From Myxococcales bacterium (GTDB lineage: Bacteria > Myxococcota_A > Polyangia > Polyangiales > Ga0077539): a stretch of 64,000 nucleotides of DNA. Location of the stretch: contig JAEUKI010000075.1 of assembly GCA_016793325.1 (NCBI GenBank), positions 1 through 64,000 of the forward strand, given 5' to 3'. Positions 43,701-51,888 of the stretch are shown piece after piece. The notes beneath the pieces were generated by a model. That model saw only the letters and a program-made list of their open reading frames with translations, was not told the origin of the DNA and ran no database searches. Within the stretch, counting starts at the first letter, position 1. Every line of letters begins with the position of its first letter. The translations under genes and the position numbers were made by a program.

Positions 43701-44213
43701 GACGCCGTTGAGCGACTCGATCTGCCTTCGCACGCGGCGCGAGGCGTACTCCGTGAGCTCGCGCGTCGTGCGCGGCCCCGAGAGCGCGATGTACATCACC
43801 GGCGCGGCGTCCGGGTCGATGCGCTCGACGCGAGGCTGCAGAATTCCCTGCGGAAGCTGCGACAGGATTCGGTTCACGCGGTCGCGAACCTCCTGCGCGG
43901 CTTCGGACGTCGGCTTGTCGAGGTCGAAGCGCGCGACGACGACCGAGAGGCCCTCGAAGTTGTTCGACCGCAGCTCGTCGAGGCCCGAGATCGAGTTGAG
44001 CGCGTCCTCGATCTTGTCGGACACCTCCGACTCCATCTGCTCTGGCGCCGCGCCCGGAAGGACCGTGGTCACGATGACCGCGGGAAAATCGATGTTCGGA
44101 AAGCGGTCCACCCCGAGCCCGAGCAAGCTGAACGAGCCCACCACGATCATGGCGAGCATCAGCACCCAGGTGAAGACCGGCCTGCGGACACAAACCGCTG
44201 CGAGCCACTGCAT
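40788..44213 (-). CDS. RND-family multidrug efflux pump (AcrB/HAE1 type), inner-membrane subunit
   Basis: 1141 residues. The start MQWLAAVCVRRPVFTWVLML is the first TM helix. The porter domain has VLPGAAPEQMESEVSDKIED, and the proton-relay helix reads LAVGIVIDDAIVVLENIV with paired Asp. The second half mirrors the first (VLSMVFMYLVLAAQFESWIH; NSILQVDHMRELRRRGLSRA) and ends GGQTLALLLTLLATPVVFTW. It is longer than AcrB (about 1050) because of an insertion of roughly 90 residues in the cytoplasmic loop before the second TM repeat (ETFTEETTHAEDEVHSDPAN; ALTRLVAPLKHFFFGL). It exports hydrophobic compounds using proton flux, with the adaptor and TolC genes just upstream. Confidence 0.92.
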   Translation of the reverse strand: MQWLAAVCVRRPVFTWVLMLAMIVVGSFSLLGLGVDRFPNIDFPAVIVTTVLPGAAPEQMESEVSDKIEDALNSISGLDELRSNNFEGLSVVVARFDLDKPTSEAAQEVRDRVNRILSQLPQGILQPRVERIDPDAAPVMYIALSGPRTTRELTEYASRRVRRQIESLNGVGGVVIYGGRQRQVNVTVDPARLQAYGLTISDISRSLAAQNIEVPGGTIYRGDRQFSLRVLGRVPSVEEFNSIALSTRNGLTIRLRDVGRAEDGEADASSLASLSGREVVVLAPRKQSGTNTVAVIDALKERLDEIRPTLPPGFRLDIVRDEGEFVRNAIHAVQEHLILGSLFAAIVVLLFLWNLRSTVISALAIPTSIIATFVLIRAMKLTLNTITLLGLTLAVGIVIDDAIVVLENIVKFVEEKGMNPRKAAIYATREIGMAVLATTLSLVAVFLPVAFMGGIVGRFMASFGFTMSFSIMVSLVVAFSLTPMLSSRWLKQKPGAKETFTEETTHAEDEVHSDPANAGTPEQIQAYQAWLATQASALTRLVAPLKHFFFGLDAAAGRWAEIHELSQWSAGTRVVAAEYAGAHGPSRGIYGLIERGYMRLLGFSMRHRWVVGLSMIIAMASLGPLAKAVSKNFLPIEDESRFEVQIRAPEGTSLRQTHIVTERLARSIRALPGVSHTVATVGSAQGDQSGRGSNQASIFVALIPPTERRIDQQGLMGRVREEVLPRFASDNLRVAVSPVNAFGGGGAADSASIQFVLRGPELEKLGQYADALVREMRNIPMTTDHDSTLVVGKPELVVSIDRARAADLSVLPVEVANALRLLVGDVQVTNYNEGGEQYEVHLRGDASVRERVDAFSLVTVASTIPGRTVRLSDVVNVEERSGPSVIQRLGRQRQVTVYCNVKPGGSEAAVIERLQAAWNAQRPSPGFSGELAGRSKELGKAGKSFMIAFVLSMVFMYLVLAAQFESWIHPITILISLPLTVPFAILSLVLLRQSLNIFSSLGILVLFGIVKKNSILQVDHMRELRRRGLSRADAVMVGNRDRLRPILMTTVAFVAGMVPLVASSGAGAGTNRAMGSVIMGGQTLALLLTLLATPVVFTWFDDLANSAVRAKLVALLSWPIRMLDRAFSSKEDPGTPGHGGE

Positions 44214-44272
44214 GACAATCCTCTTCGATTGTGTGTGGCGGCCGCCGTTGCATCGCCGGCCGCGCTATCGGG

Positions 44273-45871
44273 CTATCGACCGTTTTCGCGCGCCGCCGGG
44301 TCGACGGCGCCGGCTGCGCGCCGCAAGCGCGCGGCGGCGAGGCGCAGGTCCACAAAGGAGTTGACCAGGTTGATCTGCGCCGAGAAGAGCTGCGTCTCGG
44401 CGTCGGCGACGTCGGTTTGAGTGCTCGCGCCGACCGCGAGCCGCTCGCGACGAACGCGGTACGTCTCTCGCGCTGCAGTGAGCGCGACACGCGCCGCGGC
44501 GATCGACGCCTGCGCGCCGGTCAGCGCGTTGTATTGCGCGCGCACTTCGGTCTCGAGCCCGTCGCGGAGCTGCGCGAGCTGCGCCTGCACCTGCGCGCGC
44601 TGCGCGTCGAGGCGGCCGTTTGCCGCCATGCCCGTGATGAGCTGATTGGGCGTCCACTGCGCTTGGATCGACAGGTCCCAGGTCGTCACGAACTCCCCTT
44701 CGCGCTGCGGAAAGATGCGCTGATTGGGGTTGGCGATATCGACGTTTCCCGCGATCGCTACGCTCGGAAAGTACCCCGCCACCGTGGCCCGTTGCTGTGC
44801 GTCGATCGCGCGCATCTGCCGCTCGATGGACTGAAGCTCCGGCCTCGAGCGCATCGCCGCGTCCACGAGCGTCGCGATCGACTCGCTCGGAAGCGGCACG
44901 CCCACGTCGACGCCCTCGCCGATCGCGATCGGTTCGTTTGGAGACATCCGCGCTCGTTGTCGAAGCTGAAGCTCCATCAGCGAGACGAGGTTTCGCGCCT
45001 GCGTGACGCGCAGATCCGCGCTCGCGACCGCGCTCTCGACGACGGGAACCTCCGACGGCGCAACGACCCCTGCCTGCCGAAGCTGCAGGATGTCTTCGCG
45101 CCGTCGCCTCGTCAGCGAGAGCGCTTGCTCGGAAGCCGCGAGCGTCCCGAGCGCGCGCACGTACTCGTAGAAGGCCTCGCGCGCTTGCAGCGCTGCGCTG
45201 CCGCGCGCGACCTCGAGGTCGAGCCTCCGCGCCTCGGACTGCTGCCCCGCGGCGAGGTAGAACTCTCGCAGCCTGAGGGGGATGTCCGTCACCGGGATCG
45301 TCAGCGAGAGCCGGATCGTGAAGTTATTGAGGATCGGCTGCTGGAGCACGACGTTTTGCGTAAACGCCGCGGGATTCGCCTGGCACGCAGCGATGTTCAT
45401 CAAGCACCCCGGCGTGTTGAACGCAGGGATCGTCCCGGGCGTGATGTCGCTCAGGCGCGTGTAGCGAAAGCTCCCCGTGAGCGTCGGCAGCATGGCCCAT
45501 CCGGCCTCGCTCTGCTGTTGCTCTGCGACGCGAAGACCCGCGCGCGCTGCGGCCACGCCGAAGCTCGCTCGAACGGCCCTCGAAGCAGCGTCGTCCGCAG
45601 TGAGCCCGCCCGCGCGCGGGCGGATCGCCTCGGGCAGCTCGGGCTCGCTCGGCGGAGGCACCGCGCGCTGCGGCATCTGCGCGGGCGCGATCAGCGCTTG
45701 CGGGTTGATGGGCGTCGCTGCGGTCGCGTTGCGGGGCGCAACGGGATCGGTCGCGGGCGTCGCCTGCGGTTGTTGTGGCGCTTGCCGCGCGGTCTGCGCG
45801 CGCGCGTCGCTCGTCGCGAGCGCGAGGGCCGAGGCCGCGAGCGTCGCGGCGACCCACGTATTCGAGTTCAT
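44273..45871 (-). CDS. TolC-family outer-membrane efflux channel
   Basis: 532 residues from the ATG at 45869-45871, preceded on its strand by GAGGAG. The signal peptide is VAATLAASALALATSDARAQ. A Pro/Gln/Ala linker of about 50 residues follows, then two TolC repeats of long coiled helices (AARAGLRVAEQQQSEAGWAM; GSAALQAREAFYEYVRALGT; EDILQLRQAGVVAPSEVPVV; AQVQAQLAQLRDGLETEVRA; FSAQINLVNSFVDLRLAAAR). It forms the trimeric outer-membrane tunnel of the tripartite pump. It lies 28 bp after the adaptor gene and 59 bp before the pump gene, in one operon. Confidence 0.92.
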   Translation of the reverse strand: MNSNTWVAATLAASALALATSDARAQTARQAPQQPQATPATDPVAPRNATAATPINPQALIAPAQMPQRAVPPPSEPELPEAIRPRAGGLTADDAASRAVRASFGVAAARAGLRVAEQQQSEAGWAMLPTLTGSFRYTRLSDITPGTIPAFNTPGCLMNIAACQANPAAFTQNVVLQQPILNNFTIRLSLTIPVTDIPLRLREFYLAAGQQSEARRLDLEVARGSAALQAREAFYEYVRALGTLAASEQALSLTRRRREDILQLRQAGVVAPSEVPVVESAVASADLRVTQARNLVSLMELQLRQRARMSPNEPIAIGEGVDVGVPLPSESIATLVDAAMRSRPELQSIERQMRAIDAQQRATVAGYFPSVAIAGNVDIANPNQRIFPQREGEFVTTWDLSIQAQWTPNQLITGMAANGRLDAQRAQVQAQLAQLRDGLETEVRAQYNALTGAQASIAAARVALTAARETYRVRRERLAVGASTQTDVADAETQLFSAQINLVNSFVDLRLAAARLRRAAGAVDPAARENGR

Positions 45872-45899
45872 CGACAACTCCTCGAAGTGCACTGAGGGC

Positions 45900-47138
45900 T
45901 CACTCGGTCACGAGCGATCCGTCCGCGAGTCGATCGAGACGGCCCATCGCGACGCGCTCGCCTGCGTTGACGCCGCGCTCGAGGAGCGTGGTGGCCCCCA
46001 TGCGCTCGGCGATCGTGACCACGCGCTCTTGGATCCTGCGGTCCGCGCCGATCACGAACACGCGGTGCACGCCCGCTTCGCTCAAGATCGCGTCCGTCGG
46101 GATCTCGAACACGGTCTCTTGCCGATCGAGCTCGATGCGCGCGGTCGCGAAGAGCCCTGGCCTGAGCGCTCCGTCGCTGTTGGGGATGACCGCTTCGGCC
46201 ACGAGCGCGCGCGTGTCCGCGCGGACCGCGGCGCTGATGTATCGAAGCTCGCCGGTGAACTCGCGATCGGCGTACGCGTCCACCCGCAAAACTACCCGCT
46301 GTCCGCGGCGCAGCATCGCGAGTCGCTCCTGCGGAACCTGCAGCTCCATGCGCAGCGGATCCGTGCGAACGATCGTCACCACCGCGCGCTGCGGCGTGAC
46401 GTACTCGCCGACGTTGATCGTGCGCTCGGCGACCTCACCGTCGAACGGCGCCCGCACGATCGAGTCGGCCACCGCGCGCGACGTCTGCGACACCGCCACT
46501 TGGGCGCTGCGCAAGGCCGCGATCGCCCCGCGCGCGTTGTTTTGCGCCGCTGCGTACTGCGCCGCTGCCGCGGCCGCGCTCGACCGCGCGCGCTGCAGCT
46601 CCTGGTCGCTCACGCCGCCGTTGGCCGAGAGCTGCTCGGTCCTGCGGAGCACGTCCTGCGCGAGCTCTGCGTTGGCGCGCGCGGCTTGAACCTCGGGGAG
46701 CGCGTTGGGGTCGCGTCCGGCTCCGCCCGCTTCGCCGAGCCGAGCCCTCGCCTGCGCGAGCGACGCCGAGGCGCTCTCGGCGCTCGAGCGAAAATCCACG
46801 TCGCGAATGCGCATCAGGGCCTGACCCGCGCGCACGATGTCGCCGCGCTCGACGAGCACGGCTTCGACGCGGCCCGCGACGAGCGGCGTCAGCTGCGACT
46901 GCCTGTCGCCCACGAGCGTGCCCGTGAGCGCGAGCGCTGCTGCGCGCGTGCGAGGCGTCACCGCGCCGGCGCGCACCTGGGTCGGCGCGTTCTCGGTGGC
47001 GGGACCCACGACGGGGCGCGTCGAGCTTCCGCTGGGTTTGCAGGCCGCGAAGCCCGTCGCCAAGACCGTCGCGAGCGCCATGGCGCGGGCGATCGTCGGC
47101 GCCGACGCGAGCGCGAGTCCCTTCGTTTCAGTTGTCAT
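45900..47138 (-). CDS. RND efflux periplasmic adaptor (membrane-fusion protein), lipoprotein
   Basis: 412 residues from ATG 47136-47138. The signal ends VLATGFAACKP (lipobox). The first half of the lipoyl domain reads LVAGRVEAVLVERGDIVRAG, then a coiled-coil hairpin (ESASASLAQARARLGEAGGA; AQDVLRRTEQLSANGGVSDQ), then ADSIVRAPFDGEVAERTINV completing the lipoyl domain, a beta barrel (GQRVVLRVDAYADREFTGEL) and a membrane-proximal domain (FEIPTDAILSEAGVHRVFVI). It bridges pump and TolC. First gene of the operon, divergent from the MarR regulator. Confidence 0.92.
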   Translation of the reverse strand: MTTETKGLALASAPTIARAMALATVLATGFAACKPSGSSTRPVVGPATENAPTQVRAGAVTPRTRAAALALTGTLVGDRQSQLTPLVAGRVEAVLVERGDIVRAGQALMRIRDVDFRSSAESASASLAQARARLGEAGGAGRDPNALPEVQAARANAELAQDVLRRTEQLSANGGVSDQELQRARSSAAAAAAQYAAAQNNARGAIAALRSAQVAVSQTSRAVADSIVRAPFDGEVAERTINVGEYVTPQRAVVTIVRTDPLRMELQVPQERLAMLRRGQRVVLRVDAYADREFTGELRYISAAVRADTRALVAEAVIPNSDGALRPGLFATARIELDRQETVFEIPTDAILSEAGVHRVFVIGADRRIQERVVTIAERMGATTLLERGVNAGERVAMGRLDRLADGSLVTE

Positions 47139-47252
47139 GCTGGCCTCTGCGGGGGTGTGTTGCTCGTCGGTCGCCGACGTTGCGCCCGAGCGAAGCGCAT
47201 ACAGCGATCCCGCTGTGTCGGGACGACCCGAAGGGTCTGTAGTGCCAGATGC

Positions 47253-47264
47253 TTGCGAACGCAA
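47253..47264. promoter_or_regulatory. Palindrome TTGCGAACGCAA, candidate MarR operator
   Basis: Five-base arms TTGCG/CGCAA around AA, in the 149-bp divergent gap between the efflux adaptor start (47138) and the MarR start (47288), 24 bp before the latter. MarR proteins usually bind such short inverted repeats between divergent genes. The arms are short, so chance occurrence is possible. Confidence 0.4.
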
Positions 47265-47287
47265 TCTTTGAACTGTAAAGAATCGTC

Positions 47288-47911
47288 ATGGCCGCAGACA
47301 AGACCGCCCCGGCGCGTCGCGCGGGCTCGAAGAGAGCTCGCGGCCCCGTTTCTGTGGTCGAAAACCCGCGGATTCCAGAGCCTGGCGCTCGATCCAAGCG
47401 GCCCCGTCCAGAGGCGACGCCGCGCACGGCCGAGCCCTCTCCGATCCCCTCTCCGGCGCCGATGTCCTTCGGGACGAGCTCTGCGTGGCCGCGCAACAGC
47501 GAGGCGTTGTTCGTGCTGATGGCGCGCGCAGGGCGGGCGATCTTCGAGCAGCTCGAGGCGACGGTGTCGGCGCAGGGCGAGTCGGTGATCCTCTTTCGGC
47601 CCCTCGCGATCGTGATGCGCTTCGGGCCGCAGACGCAGCAAGACATCGCGAAGCTCACCGCGCAGCACCCCGCGGGCGTCTCGCGGATCGTGGACGAGCT
47701 CGAGTCGCGAGGCCTCGTTCGGCGCATTCGCGGAGAGCACGATCGGCGGACGATCCGCGTCGAGCCCACGGAAGAAGGGCGCGCGCTCTTCGCGAAGATC
47801 GACCCCTTCGTGGGCGCCGCGCTCGACAAGGTGCTCGATCCGCTGTCGCCCGAGGACCGCGAGGCGCTGATCCGCGCGCTCGAGAAGATCGTCTCGGCCG
47901 CAGGAACCTGA
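47288..47911 (+). CDS. MarR-family transcriptional regulator
   Basis: 207 residues from ATG 47288. A basic, Pro/Ser-rich N-terminal tail of about 60 residues precedes the domain. The winged helix reads VMRFGPQTQQDIAKLTAQHP, then AGVSRIVDELESRGLVRRIR and GEHDRRTIRVEPTEEGRALF, the D-x-R-x-x-x-V wing being diagnostic. C-terminal helices (LDKVLDPLSPEDREALIRAL) form the dimer interface. MarR members repress nearby efflux genes and release DNA on binding small aromatic ligands. The divergent position next to the RND operon makes that its likely target. Confidence 0.9.
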   Translation: MAADKTAPARRAGSKRARGPVSVVENPRIPEPGARSKRPRPEATPRTAEPSPIPSPAPMSFGTSSAWPRNSEALFVLMARAGRAIFEQLEATVSAQGESVILFRPLAIVMRFGPQTQQDIAKLTAQHPAGVSRIVDELESRGLVRRIRGEHDRRTIRVEPTEEGRALFAKIDPFVGAALDKVLDPLSPEDREALIRALEKIVSAAGT

Positions 47912-47963
47912 AGCGCGCGTCGCCAACCGATGGCGTCGCAGCGTTTGTTGAAAACGTGTGCGC

Positions 47964-48521
47964 TTACCGACGATCGCTCGACGGATCGCGCGCGCCCCGG
48001 ACGATCGCCCGCTGCGCGAGCGCGAGGGACGCCATGAGCAGCGCTCCGCCCGTCCAGCGCGTGACGAGCGCCGAGCGCCCCGGCTGTCCGCTGTCGCGGA
48101 GCTGAACGCCGAGCATCCCCGTCGCGCCCGAGTAGGCCATCGACGCGCACCAGAGCGTCGCGCCGAGCGCCCAGCACCCGAAGGTCGCGGGCCCTCTCCA
48201 GCGCTCATTTCGCAGTTTTTCTGCGTCGGATGGAACGTCCGCCCCGCGCGCGAAGAGCCCTCCGCGCGCGGCGAACCCGACGAGCGCCAACGTCACCGCG
48301 GCGAGCGCGAGCGACCAGAGCGCGAGCGACTCGATCGGCTCGTAGAAACCGACGACGCGGTACGGAGAACCCGGCGCTTGTCGCGCGAGCACGGCCCACG
48401 CGCCGCTCGCGCACGAGAGCCACACGAGCCCGAGGCCGCCGCGGACGAACCAGCGCGCTGAAGGCTCGATCGCGGGCGATTTCGGGGGCTCGCGCTCGGC
48501 TGTCGGCTCGCCTGTGCTCAT
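47964..48521 (-). CDS. Small integral membrane protein of unknown function
   Basis: 185 residues from ATG 48519-48521. After a polar start (MSTGEPTAEREPPKSPAIEP) there are four hydrophobic segments: FVRGGLGLVWLSCASGAWAV, LWSLALAAVTLALVGFAARG, FGCWALGATLWCASMAYSGA and TGGALLMASLALAQRAIVRG. The short loops carry no obvious motif. Inner-membrane location is likely. It is convergent with the MarR gene, 52 bp apart. Confidence 0.6.
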   Translation of the reverse strand: MSTGEPTAEREPPKSPAIEPSARWFVRGGLGLVWLSCASGAWAVLARQAPGSPYRVVGFYEPIESLALWSLALAAVTLALVGFAARGGLFARGADVPSDAEKLRNERWRGPATFGCWALGATLWCASMAYSGATGMLGVQLRDSGQPGRSALVTRWTGGALLMASLALAQRAIVRGARDPSSDRR

Positions 48522-48675
48522 GCTCACCCGCCGTCGAGCCCGCGCCACGCAGTGGAAGCCGCACTCGCCACCGGGGCGAGGCGCCGTTGCAGCAATCGCA
48601 TGGAACCCATTTGAGTTGTCGTTCGGGAGCGAAGTATCACTGCCCGGGTTCCGTATCACGGCAGAGGATCACACG

Positions 48676-50502
48676 ATGAGCTTCTCGACTTCGTCTACGT
48701 TTCGATTGGGCGGCGCATGCGCGGCGTTCGCGGTGGTGTTCGCGGGCTGCAACCTCACGTCGCCTCGCTTCTACGGCGGCATCGACATCAACGCTGGCGG
48801 AGGAGGCAACACGACGTGGAACGCCGGGGGCGGCTCCAACGCCGCCGTCGTGACCCCCGCTGGCAACGGCAGTGGTGCCGTGTCGGGAGGCGCTGTCGCT
48901 GGCGTCGTCAGCGCTCCGCCGGGCGCGCCGCCCGCAGTGCAGCTCGACGCAGTGACCCAGACGCTTCGCGCGCAGGGGTACGTCCCCGTGAGCGCGCCGC
49001 AGCGCGCCGCGCAGGCCGCGGGCGGATTGTCGTCGCACCCGTTCATGCCGTCGCAGCCGGGCGTCTGTTACGTCGCGGTCGCGGTCGGCGCGCCGACGGT
49101 CACGCAGCTCGCGATGACGATCTCTGCGCCTTCGGGCCAGTACATCGGCAACTACGCGCGCGGCGACTCGCACCCGTGGGTGCAGTTCTGCGCGTACGAA
49201 TACGGGCTGTATTTTCCGCGCGTGTTCGTGGGGCAGGGCAACGGCGAGGTCCTCTTTCAGATCTTCCAAGGCCAACCCGGGACGTCCGCGATGCTCGCGG
49301 GTGTGTGGTCTGGTGGATCGCAGCAGCGCGTCGCGCCGCGCTCGGTCGACGCCGCGACGCAGAGCCGCATCGCCGCGCTCACGCAGCAGCTCCGCGGGCA
49401 GGGCTATCAGCAGGTCGTGGCGCCGCGCGCTTCGATGCTCGGTCGCGGCGAGATCGTGTCGCTCCCGACGACGCTTCGCGCGGGATTTTGCTACACGTTC
49501 GCGATCTTCGGCGGGCCGGGCGCGCGCGACGCGGACCTCTATTTCTTGGACAGCACGGGGACCGTCGTTCAGCGCGACGAGCGCGCGGACGTCGACGCGG
49601 TCGTGCGCGACGTGTGCGTGACCAACGCCGCGCAGTACACCGTGCGTCCTCGCATGGCCGAGGGCGACGGACCCGTGTGGATCGCCGCGTTCGCGCGCTC
49701 CGCGCAGGCGAGCACCGCGCAGGTGTCGCAGACGTCCCTCTCGATGTCGCAAGGCTCGGGCGGCGGCAACGACATCGACGACACGTGGAACGGTCAGCAG
49801 AACAACCTCCTCTCGGTCGGCTATCAAGCGGACGGCGCTCCCTTGAATCGCACGCTGACCGAGGGTCAGAGCGCGGACGAGAACGTCACGCTCGGCGCGG
49901 GTATGTGCTACGCGATCATGGCCGTCGGCGAGTCTCGCGTGCGCGACCTCGACCTCGATTTGCTCGACAGCAGCGGTCGTCCCGTCGATCGCGACTACGC
50001 GCAGGACCCGAAGGCGATCGTGCGACTGTGCGCTCCCGCGCAAGGTCAGTATCGCGTGACGGTGCGCATGGCGAGCGGCGGCGGCGCCTATCGACTGGGC
50101 CTCTTCCGATGGAACGGCGGGACCTCCGGCGCCGGCCTCTCGGGCATCGCCTTCGTGCGCAACGCCGAGGTCACGCGGGTGCTGCAGTCCGACGGCTACG
50201 CGGGCGACGCGGATTTCGAGATCTTCCGCGCGCAAATCCGCGAAGGGGCGAACACCACGCGCAACGTCACGCTTCGCGCGAGCCAGTGCTACGCGTTCGT
50301 GGGCGTCGGCGGCAACGGCGTGAGCGACCTCGACCTCGTCGTGCAAAAAGACGGGCAGACCGTGGCCGAGGATCGAACGTTCACCGCGTTTCCGACGGCG
50401 CGCTTCTGCGCGCGCAACGCGGGGCAGCACCGCGTGACGATCAGCTCGCGCCGCGGCTCGGGCGAGTTCGTCTTCCGCGTGTTTCGTCGCGAGCAGAACT
50501 AG
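48676..50502 (+). CDS. Lipoprotein with four internal repeats
   Basis: 608 residues from ATG 48676. The signal ends AFAVVFAGCNLTSPR (lipobox). A Gly/Asn/Thr-rich linker (about 30-85) precedes four repeats of ~125 residues, each starting with an L-x-x-x-G-Y helix (VTQTLRAQGYVPV; LTQQLRGQGYQQV; QQNNLLSVGYQAD; VTRVLQSDGYAGD). Each continues with a strand G-x-C-Y-x-x-V-x-x-G and a D-L-D-L-x-x-L-D-S-S-G-type hairpin (DADLYFLDSTGTVVQRD; DLDLDLLDSSGRPVDRDYA). The fold resembles the bacterial PPC-like beta-sandwich found in secreted proteins. It is probably surface-exposed; ligand unknown. Confidence 0.75.
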   Translation: MSFSTSSTFRLGGACAAFAVVFAGCNLTSPRFYGGIDINAGGGGNTTWNAGGGSNAAVVTPAGNGSGAVSGGAVAGVVSAPPGAPPAVQLDAVTQTLRAQGYVPVSAPQRAAQAAGGLSSHPFMPSQPGVCYVAVAVGAPTVTQLAMTISAPSGQYIGNYARGDSHPWVQFCAYEYGLYFPRVFVGQGNGEVLFQIFQGQPGTSAMLAGVWSGGSQQRVAPRSVDAATQSRIAALTQQLRGQGYQQVVAPRASMLGRGEIVSLPTTLRAGFCYTFAIFGGPGARDADLYFLDSTGTVVQRDERADVDAVVRDVCVTNAAQYTVRPRMAEGDGPVWIAAFARSAQASTAQVSQTSLSMSQGSGGGNDIDDTWNGQQNNLLSVGYQADGAPLNRTLTEGQSADENVTLGAGMCYAIMAVGESRVRDLDLDLLDSSGRPVDRDYAQDPKAIVRLCAPAQGQYRVTVRMASGGGAYRLGLFRWNGGTSGAGLSGIAFVRNAEVTRVLQSDGYAGDADFEIFRAQIREGANTTRNVTLRASQCYAFVGVGGNGVSDLDLVVQKDGQTVAEDRTFTAFPTARFCARNAGQHRVTISSRRGSGEFVFRVFRREQN

Positions 50503-50536
50503 CGCGACGCGATCTACGAGAGCGGCTGCGAGCGCG

Positions 50537-50773
50537 CTACGGCGGGGGAAATTCCGTCACGCTTCGCCTGCACACCAAGCGCTCGTCGGGCTGTCGAACG
50601 CAGTGCCACTCGAGGTTCTGCTCGACCCAGAGCGCGTTGAGGCCCAGCGTTCGAACGCGAGCTCCGGTGACGTGAACCACTGATCCGCTCGCGTTTGTCG
50701 CGATGTCCGTCACTCTGGTGACGGCGCACGCATTGGCGCCGAGCGCGGCGACCGCGATGAGCGCCGCCCTCAT
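50537..50773 (-). CDS. Small exported protein (second of a coupled pair)
   Basis: 78 residues. The signal AALIAVAALGANACAVTRVT could be a lipobox (A-N-A-C). The mature part is a short beta-rich domain, VRTLGLNALWVEQNLEWHCV then PDERLVCRR, with one Cys pair. Its ATG overlaps the TGA of the upstream gene (50770-50773). The two proteins share the W/F-x-C ... V-C pattern near the end and look like diverged duplicates. Confidence 0.6.
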   Translation of the reverse strand: MRAALIAVAALGANACAVTRVTDIATNASGSVVHVTGARVRTLGLNALWVEQNLEWHCVRQPDERLVCRRSVTEFPPP

Positions 50774-51012
50774 CGCTCACCGTCCAATCGAATCACGTCG
50801 CACACGCGCGCGCCGTTCGGCTGAAATCGGCAGTCGAAAAGCGTGTCCGACGCCAGGTACTCGACGGCGCTCTGCACGTACGTCGCAGAACGGTCGCTGC
50901 GCGCGACGGCCGATGTGATGTGACCGACGCAGCCCGACAGCGCAGACAGCGTCGAAGTGGCAAACAGGTAGCTGGCGCACGTGCGTGCGCGCGTGCGTTG
51001 CAATCGTCGCAT
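50770..51012 (-). CDS. Small lipoprotein (first of a coupled pair)
   Basis: 80 residues. The signal ends STLSALSGCVGHITS (lipobox). The mature part is AVEYLASDTLFDCRFQPNGA then RVCDVIRL, with the same Cys pair spacing as its partner. Translationally coupled to it by ATGA. Function unknown; the size and Cys pair fit a small periplasmic accessory protein. The 5' flank holds no clear promoter. Confidence 0.6.
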   Translation of the reverse strand: MRRLQRTRARTCASYLFATSTLSALSGCVGHITSAVARSDRSATYVQSAVEYLASDTLFDCRFQPNGARVCDVIRLDGER

Positions 51013-51888
51013 GAGTCCCTCGTGGTTCGTTCATCGCGACACGCTCGCGACGTCGGCATGACGGCGCGCTCGAGCATCGACGGCGGTCGACGCTCACGTG
51101 TTCGCAGCGGGGAGCGCGCGAACAACCACGGCGCACGAGCGCACATTCCTAGGTAAATTGCTGATGATTCGTCGATATTGTGCTGAATGCTCGCCGCGCG
51201 TCGAGCAACGCAGAGCCGCGATCGCGCGACGCGCCGCCGTAGATTTGCTTGACGAGCGATCGCGCGAGACACACTCGATCGCTCGATGAGCGGCGACGTT
51301 GTTCTCGATCGCGCCTCCATGCGTCGGCCCCGAAGAGGGGCTGGCGGGAGGTATCGATGGACGAAGAGGATCTCTCTCGTGCGCGTCGCCGGTGGTCGCG
51401 ACGCTTCGATCGTGACGCGCTGAACAGCGAGCGTTGGACGCTCGAAAAGGACCGTTCGACACGACACAACTGCGCCAAGCGCCGCGAAGGACAGCCCAAG
51501 CGCGGCTACGGCGGCTGCTACAACGATGGCGTTCGCAGCGCGGTGCTCGCGCGCATCGACGCGCGACGATGGTGCCGATGGATCACGCGCGCGCACGACG
51601 ATGAGCGCACCGAGAGAGCGGTCGAGCCGACAGCGTTCGCGCCCATCGAGCGCGGGCGCGCGCGATGGAGGGCTCCGAGGAGCGGGCGTCGTTGATGCTG
51701 CGCATCATCGTCGGACGGGGTTGAGTCCAGCTTGAATTGTGTCCGCGCGACCGCCCTGCCGACGCGCCGTGCTCGGCGGTTCGGTGTCGCAGTGATGCGA
51801 TCGGCACGCCGCACGGTATCGTGCGTTCGTCGGTGAGCCCACGAGCGAACGTGGGTTCACGCGAGCCGCAACGGCGCCTCGATGCGCG
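51013..51888. other. 876-bp region without a confident gene
   Basis: Two frames compete. On the minus strand, 51596 downward reads MRARDPSAPSSRVDAREHRA, then a hydrophobic AIVVAAAVAALGLSFAALGA followed by VSCRTVLFERPTLAVQRVTI; this looks like an anchored or exported protein but decays into arginine-rich sequence. On the plus strand, ATG 51357 (MDEEDLSRARRRWSRRFDRD) has GGGAGG five bases upstream but is highly charged. One of them may be real for about 100 codons. The stretch 51700-51888 shows nothing. Confidence 0.35.

Noticed and set aside
42186-44420. 744-codon plus-strand open frame across the RND pump gene
   Set aside because: Composition is Arg/His/Asp-rich without structure and is exactly antisense to a well-conserved pump.
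48637-50430. 597-codon minus-strand frame opposite the repeat lipoprotein
   Set aside because: Arg/His/Ala-rich, no signal or domain; the plus strand has lipobox and four clear repeats.
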